Shown: in pieces, positions 6,647 through 9,778 of the stretch
How the letters are laid out: each line of letters opens with the position of its first letter
Position numbering within the stretch: position 1 is the stretch's first letter
From: Chloroflexota bacterium
GTDB lineage: Bacteria > Chloroflexota > Limnocylindria > Limnocylindrales > CSP1-4
NCBI GenBank assembly: GCA_025935655.1
Contig: JAICUV010000118.1
Location: 1 to 9,778 of the forward strand
Direction: 5' to 3'
Length of the DNA: 9,778 nt
Program-made: the position numbers and the translations under genes
The notes under the pieces: model-generated
Database searches by the model: none
Seen by the model: the letters and a program-made list of their open reading frames with translations, nothing else
What the model was told of the DNA's origin: nothing

Positions 6647-7611
6647 GCACCACCGCCGCGGTCCCGGCCGCGCCTCGCCCGTCCGGCATCCGGATCTGGA
6701 TCGCCGCCGCGCGACCCGCGACGCTCCCGGCCGCCGTCGCCGGCGTGCTCGTGGGGATCGGGGCCGCGCTCGCGGTGGGCACGCCGTTCCGTCTCGACAC
6801 CGCGCTCGGGTGCGTCGCCGTGGCGCTCCTGCTCCAGGTCGCCGCGAACTTCGCCAACGACCTGTCCGACTTCCGGCGGGGTGCGGACACGGACGCGCGG
6901 CAGGGGCCGCTGCGGGTGGCGGCCGCTGGGCTCGTCACGGAGCGCCAGCTGGAGGTCGCGATCGCGATCGTCGTCCTGCTGGCGGGGATCGTCGGCCTGT
7001 GGCTCGCAACGATCGGCGGCTGGGGGCTCGTCGCGCTCGGCGCGGCCGCGATCGTCGCCGCGCTGGCCTACACGGGCGGGCCGTTCCCGTACGGGTACCG
7101 CGCGCTGGGCGAGGTGTTCGTGTTCCTGTTCTTCGGCCTGGTGGCGGTGGTCGGGACGGCGTACCTCCAGGCGCTCCGGCTCGACGGGGTGTTCGTCGCC
7201 GCGGCCATCCCGCCCGGCGCGCTCATCACGGCGATCCTCGTCGTCAACAACCTGCGCGACATCCCCACGGACACGGCGGCCGGCAAGCGGACGCTCGCCG
7301 TCCTGCTCGGGAGGCGGCGGACGCAGGCGGAGTACGGCGTCCTCCTCGGCCTCGCGTACGCCGTCCCGGTGCTGCTCGCCGTGGCCTGGGTGCTCGGCGC
7401 GCGGCCGGCGGGGGAGCCGTGGAGCCTCGCCTTCGTGACCGCGCTGCCGCTGCTCACGCTGCCGATGGCGCGGCCCCTGCTGCGGACCGTCGCGACGTTC
7501 GAGGAGCCGCGCCAGCTCAACCTCGTCCTCAAGGGGACTGCGCGGCTGTCGCTCGTGTTCGGGCTGCTGTTCGCGGTCGGCCTGGCCGTGGGCGGCGGGG
7601 TGGCCGCGTGA
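6643..7611 (+). CDS. menA: MenA, 1,4-dihydroxy-2-naphthoate polyprenyltransferase
   Basis: This 322-residue integral membrane enzyme of the UbiA family attaches the polyprenyl chain to DHNA with loss of CO2, giving demethylmenaquinone. I count about nine hydrophobic helices (roughly residues 19-40, 47-68, 103-125, 127-146, 157-177, 183-203, 225-250, 260-280, 298-322). The two Mg2+/diphosphate motifs are clear: NDLSDFRRGAD at 72-82 (Asp73, Asp76, Asp82) and NNLRDIPTD at 202-210 (Asp206, Asp210). GPFPYGYRALGE between helices 4 and 5 and the N-terminal AARPATLPA are typical of MenA rather than UbiA. The start is GTG at 6643, overlapping the menB stop, with no Shine-Dalgarno that I can see, so translation probably depends on ribosomes finishing menB. 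The menC start overlaps its stop by GTGA. Having menA inside the soluble-enzyme operon differs from Bacillus and E. coli, where it lies elsewhere. Confidence 0.97.
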   Translation: MSTTAAVPAAPRPSGIRIWIAAARPATLPAAVAGVLVGIGAALAVGTPFRLDTALGCVAVALLLQVAANFANDLSDFRRGADTDARQGPLRVAAAGLVTERQLEVAIAIVVLLAGIVGLWLATIGGWGLVALGAAAIVAALAYTGGPFPYGYRALGEVFVFLFFGLVAVVGTAYLQALRLDGVFVAAAIPPGALITAILVVNNLRDIPTDTAAGKRTLAVLLGRRRTQAEYGVLLGLAYAVPVLLAVAWVLGARPAGEPWSLAFVTALPLLTLPMARPLLRTVATFEEPRQLNLVLKGTARLSLVFGLLFAVGLAVGGGVAA

Positions 7612-8675
7612 CCGCCGCGCTCGGGGTCAGGCGCGTCCGGGTCCCCTTCCGCGTGCCCTTCGAGACGGCGGCGGGGACGTGGGCCGCGCGCGAGTCGCTG
7701 CTCGTGGAGATCCGCTCCGACGAGGGTGCGCGCGGGATCGGGGAGGCCCCGATCGACGCCGCGTTGCGGACGGCGGCGCTGACCGCCTACGTTCAGGCGC
7801 TGCTCGAGGGGCCGGGAGAGGGCGTCCCGGACGAGGTGCGGCACGCATTCGCGTCCGGGCTCGGCGGGGCCGTGCTGGACCTCGCGCCGCCGCCGGAGCC
7901 CGTCGCCGCGGCCGTCCGCGCCGGGGTGGGCGTCAACGCCACGCTCCCCGCGGACGGGATCGACGAGACGGTGCTCGCCGCCGCGGCCGCGGTCGGGGCC
8001 GGCTATCGGACGCTCAAGCTCAAGGTCGGGTCGAGCGAGCGGGCGAGCGCGCTCGCGGACCGGGTGCGCGCCGTCCGCCAGGCGGTGGGGCCGCGGGTGG
8101 CGATCCGCCTCGATGTCAACGGGACGTGGGACCTCGAGGGTGCGCTGGAACGCCTGCGGGCGCTCGAGCCGATCGGGATCCAGTACGTGGAGCAGCCGCT
8201 GCCCGTGGGGGCTCGCGGTGGCGCCGCGCAGCTGCGGGCGCAGGGCGGCGTCCCGATCGCGGCCGACGAGGCCGTCACCTCCCCCGACGCGGCGATCGCG
8301 CTCGTCAAGCAGGAAGCCGCCGACGTCCTCGTCGTGAAGCCGGCGCGCGTGGGCGGACCGGGGGCCGCCGCGGCGATCGCGGCCCTCGCGGCGGAGGCCG
8401 GGGTGCCGGTCGTCATCTCGTCGCTGTACGAGACGGGGATCGGGCTCGCGGCCGCGGTCGCGTGCGCGGCGGCGTTGCCGGACGTGGACGGCTGGCCCGC
8501 GGCGGAGCGCGACCACGGGCTTGGGACCGCGGGCGTCCTCGCGCACGACCTCCTCGTCGAGTCGCTGGTGATCGCCGACGCACGGATCCGGGCGCCGTTC
8601 GCCGCGGGCTCCAACGGGCTCGGGATCGTGGTCGACGAGGACGCCGTCGAGCGATACGCGGTGGACGACGCATGA
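7608..8675 (+). CDS. menC: MenC, o-succinylbenzoate synthase (enolase superfamily)
   Basis: This 355-residue enzyme is predicted to dehydrate SHCHC to o-succinylbenzoate. After an N-terminal capping domain (about 1-110, with LLVEIRSDEGARGIGEAP), the barrel shows the complete catalytic set. LKLKVG at 136-141 has Lys139 as the acid/base lysine. Asp169 (RLDVNG), Glu195 (YVEQPLP) and Asp220 (AADEAV) are the three Mg2+ ligands, and Lys244 (VVKPARVGG) is the second lysine. The start is GTG at 7608, overlapping the menA stop by 4 bases, with only a G-rich, weak ribosome site upstream. Length is between the E. coli and Bacillus enzymes. N-acylamino acid racemases and dipeptide epimerases share these residues, so the substrate call rests on the operon, where no other OSB synthase candidate is seen. 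It overlaps menE by ATGA. Confidence 0.94.
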   Translation: MTAALGVRRVRVPFRVPFETAAGTWAARESLLVEIRSDEGARGIGEAPIDAALRTAALTAYVQALLEGPGEGVPDEVRHAFASGLGGAVLDLAPPPEPVAAAVRAGVGVNATLPADGIDETVLAAAAAVGAGYRTLKLKVGSSERASALADRVRAVRQAVGPRVAIRLDVNGTWDLEGALERLRALEPIGIQYVEQPLPVGARGGAAQLRAQGGVPIAADEAVTSPDAAIALVKQEAADVLVVKPARVGGPGAAAAIAALAAEAGVPVVISSLYETGIGLAAAVACAAALPDVDGWPAAERDHGLGTAGVLAHDLLVESLVIADARIRAPFAAGSNGLGIVVDEDAVERYAVDDA

Positions 8676-9778
8676 CCTGGTCGTTGACGGATCGCCTCGA
8701 GCGGAATGCCCGCGAGGCGCCCGAGGGCATCGCCATCCGCGATGACACTCGCGGCATCGCGTCGGAGGAGCGCCTCACATGGGCGGAGCTGCTGACCCGC
8801 GCGGGGGTCGTGTCGCAGGACCTCGCGGACCGCTCGGTGTCCCGGGGCGATCGTGTCGGGCTCGCGCAGCCCCGCGCCGCCGATGCGGTCGTCGCGCTGG
8901 CCGGCGTGCTGGAGGCGGGGGCGGTCGCGTGTCCCATTCCCGCGGGGCTCACCGCCCGGGAGACGGACGCCGCCCTGGACGTGCTGCGGCCGGCCCTCGT
9001 CGTCGACCCCGGAGACCTTGCGTCCAGCGGCGACGCGACGGGCGGCGACGCGACGGGCGGCGACGCGCGACCGAGCCCGCGGCCCGAGCCCGAGCCCGAG
9101 GAGCCGGCCGTGGTCGTGCTGACGTCCGGGACCACCGGGCGGCCGAAGGGCGTGGTGCTCAGCCACCGCGCAATGGCGGCAAGCGCGGACGCCTGGCTCG
9201 CGGTCCTCCCCGGGGCGACCGGGTGGGCGATGCCGCTGGGGCTCGCGCACGTGGCTGGGCTCGGGATCCTGTGGCGCGCCGCCCGCGACCGCGTCCCGGT
9301 GTGGCTCCTCCCCCCGTCGGATCCCGCGGCCCTGCTCGCCGTGCTGGCGAAGCCCGACGGGCCAAGCCACGTCTCCCTCGTGCCGGGCCAGCTCCTGCGG
9401 TTGCTCGACGCCTCGGGTGACGCCGCGCCACCGCCGACGGTCCGTGCCGTGCTCCTCGGTGGCGGCTCGATCCCGGCGGCGCTGGTGGGACGCGCGACGC
9501 GCGCCGGCTGGCCGATCGTCACGACGTACGGGCTGTCCGAGATGGGCTCCGGCGTGACCGCGCTGCCGGCGGACGAGGCCGTGCGCGCGGCTGGGACGGC
9601 CGGCCGGCCGCTCCCCGGTATCATCCTCTCGATCGACGAACCGGGGCCGGACGGTGTGGGCGAGATCATCGTCGCGGGACGGTCGCGCAGCTCGGGGTAT
9701 CTGGGCGACGCAGCGGTTGCGCGCGATGAGCCGCTGCGGACCGGCGATCTCGGCCGCCTCGACGACGCCGGGCGTCTC
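8672..9778 (+). CDS. menE: MenE, o-succinylbenzoate-CoA ligase (partial, 3' end outside the window)
   Basis: The first 369 codons of an acyl-adenylating enzyme run open to the window edge, so the C-terminal swivelling domain with its catalytic lysine is not visible. It should activate o-succinylbenzoate with ATP and load CoA, giving OSB-CoA for MenB. The phosphate loop TSGTTGRPKG is at 151-160, the adenine/aspartyl motif TYGLSEMGSG at 285-294, and TGDLGRLDDAGRL, with Asp359 for the ribose, at 357-369. The start ATG at 8672 overlaps the menC stop (ATGA), with GGTGGA at 8660-8665 as a modest ribosome site. An unusual low-complexity segment (about residues 119-145) rich in Gly-Asp, then Pro-Glu, sits just before the phosphate loop and includes a 15-base tandem repeat. 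The ANL superfamily is large; the name comes from the men context. The visible frame is intact. Confidence 0.95.
   Translation, partial: MTWSLTDRLERNAREAPEGIAIRDDTRGIASEERLTWAELLTRAGVVSQDLADRSVSRGDRVGLAQPRAADAVVALAGVLEAGAVACPIPAGLTARETDAALDVLRPALVVDPGDLASSGDATGGDATGGDARPSPRPEPEPEEPAVVVLTSGTTGRPKGVVLSHRAMAASADAWLAVLPGATGWAMPLGLAHVAGLGILWRAARDRVPVWLLPPSDPAALLAVLAKPDGPSHVSLVPGQLLRLLDASGDAAPPPTVRAVLLGGGSIPAALVGRATRAGWPIVTTYGLSEMGSGVTALPADEAVRAAGTAGRPLPGIILSIDEPGPDGVGEIIVAGRSRSSGYLGDAAVARDEPLRTGDLGRLDDAGRL
9027..9067 (+). repeat. 15-base in-frame tandem repeat in menE
   Basis: A 15-base unit (GCGGCGACGCGACGG in one phase) recurs with exact identity for 41 bases, about 2.7 copies, encoding Gly-Asp-Ala-Thr-Gly units at MenE residues 119-132. 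It is followed by a 6-base CCCGAG repeat (about 9084-9101) encoding Pro-Glu pairs. Both unit lengths are multiples of three, so gain or loss of a unit would keep the frame. The segment reads as a flexible linker between the N-terminal subdomain and the phosphate-loop strand. Confidence 0.8.

Noticed and set aside
7068..9370. Long minus-strand frames opposite menA, menC and menE (including 7068-8546 and 8003-9370)
   Set aside because: Arginine/proline/alanine-rich shadows of GC-rich coding DNA; the plus-strand genes carry complete catalytic residues.
8672..9778. menE as a broken gene because no stop codon is seen
   Set aside because: The frame is open through the last base, with motifs in correct order up to TGDLGRLDDAGRL; the gene simply continues past the window.

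Overview
The window is one strand of a very GC-rich bacterial chromosome (hand-counted coding lines run 77-83% GC). Everything recognisable reads left to right. It holds the tail of a KtrB/TrkH-type potassium channel gene, a complete ktrA, a 339-base intergenic region, and then an unbroken run of eight genes: a TetR-family regulator followed by seven menaquinone (vitamin K2) genes in the order menF-menD-menH-menB-menA-menC-menE. The last gene, menE, runs off the right edge. The GC content and the gene order suit a high-GC Chloroflexota or actinobacterial relative. MenB has the glycine-type (bicarbonate-dependent) active-site signature rather than the aspartate-type form known from Mycobacterium tuberculosis, so I lean towards Chloroflexota; this is an inference only.

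Layout: 1-90 end of ktrB; 108-746 ktrA; 747-1085 intergenic, carrying a perfect 9-2-9 palindrome 31 bases before the regulator start; 1086-1769 TetR regulator; 1766-3217 menF; 3214-5007 menD; 5004-5819 menH; 5816-6646 menB; 6643-7611 menA; 7608-8675 menC; 8672-9778 menE (partial). All seven junctions from the regulator onward are the same 4-base stop/start overlap (GTGA or ATGA).

How the genes work together: MenF turns chorismate into isochorismate. MenD adds the succinyl semialdehyde unit from 2-oxoglutarate to give SEPHCHC. MenH removes pyruvate to give SHCHC. MenC dehydrates this to o-succinylbenzoate (OSB). MenE makes OSB-CoA, MenB closes the second ring to DHNA-CoA, and membrane-bound MenA prenylates DHNA. 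Not seen here are a DHNA-CoA thioesterase (MenI), the final methyltransferase (MenG/UbiE) and a polyprenyl diphosphate synthase; they may lie beyond the right edge or elsewhere.

The individual enzymes are canonical. The points most worth a second look are that the pathway appears to sit in one transcript headed by its own TetR-type repressor with an operator at the promoter, and that the cluster is knitted together by seven identical overlaps, four of them at GTG starts with weak or no Shine-Dalgarno sequence. I see no mobile element, CRISPR array, RNA gene, riboswitch or clear terminator, and no sign of a wholly new system.
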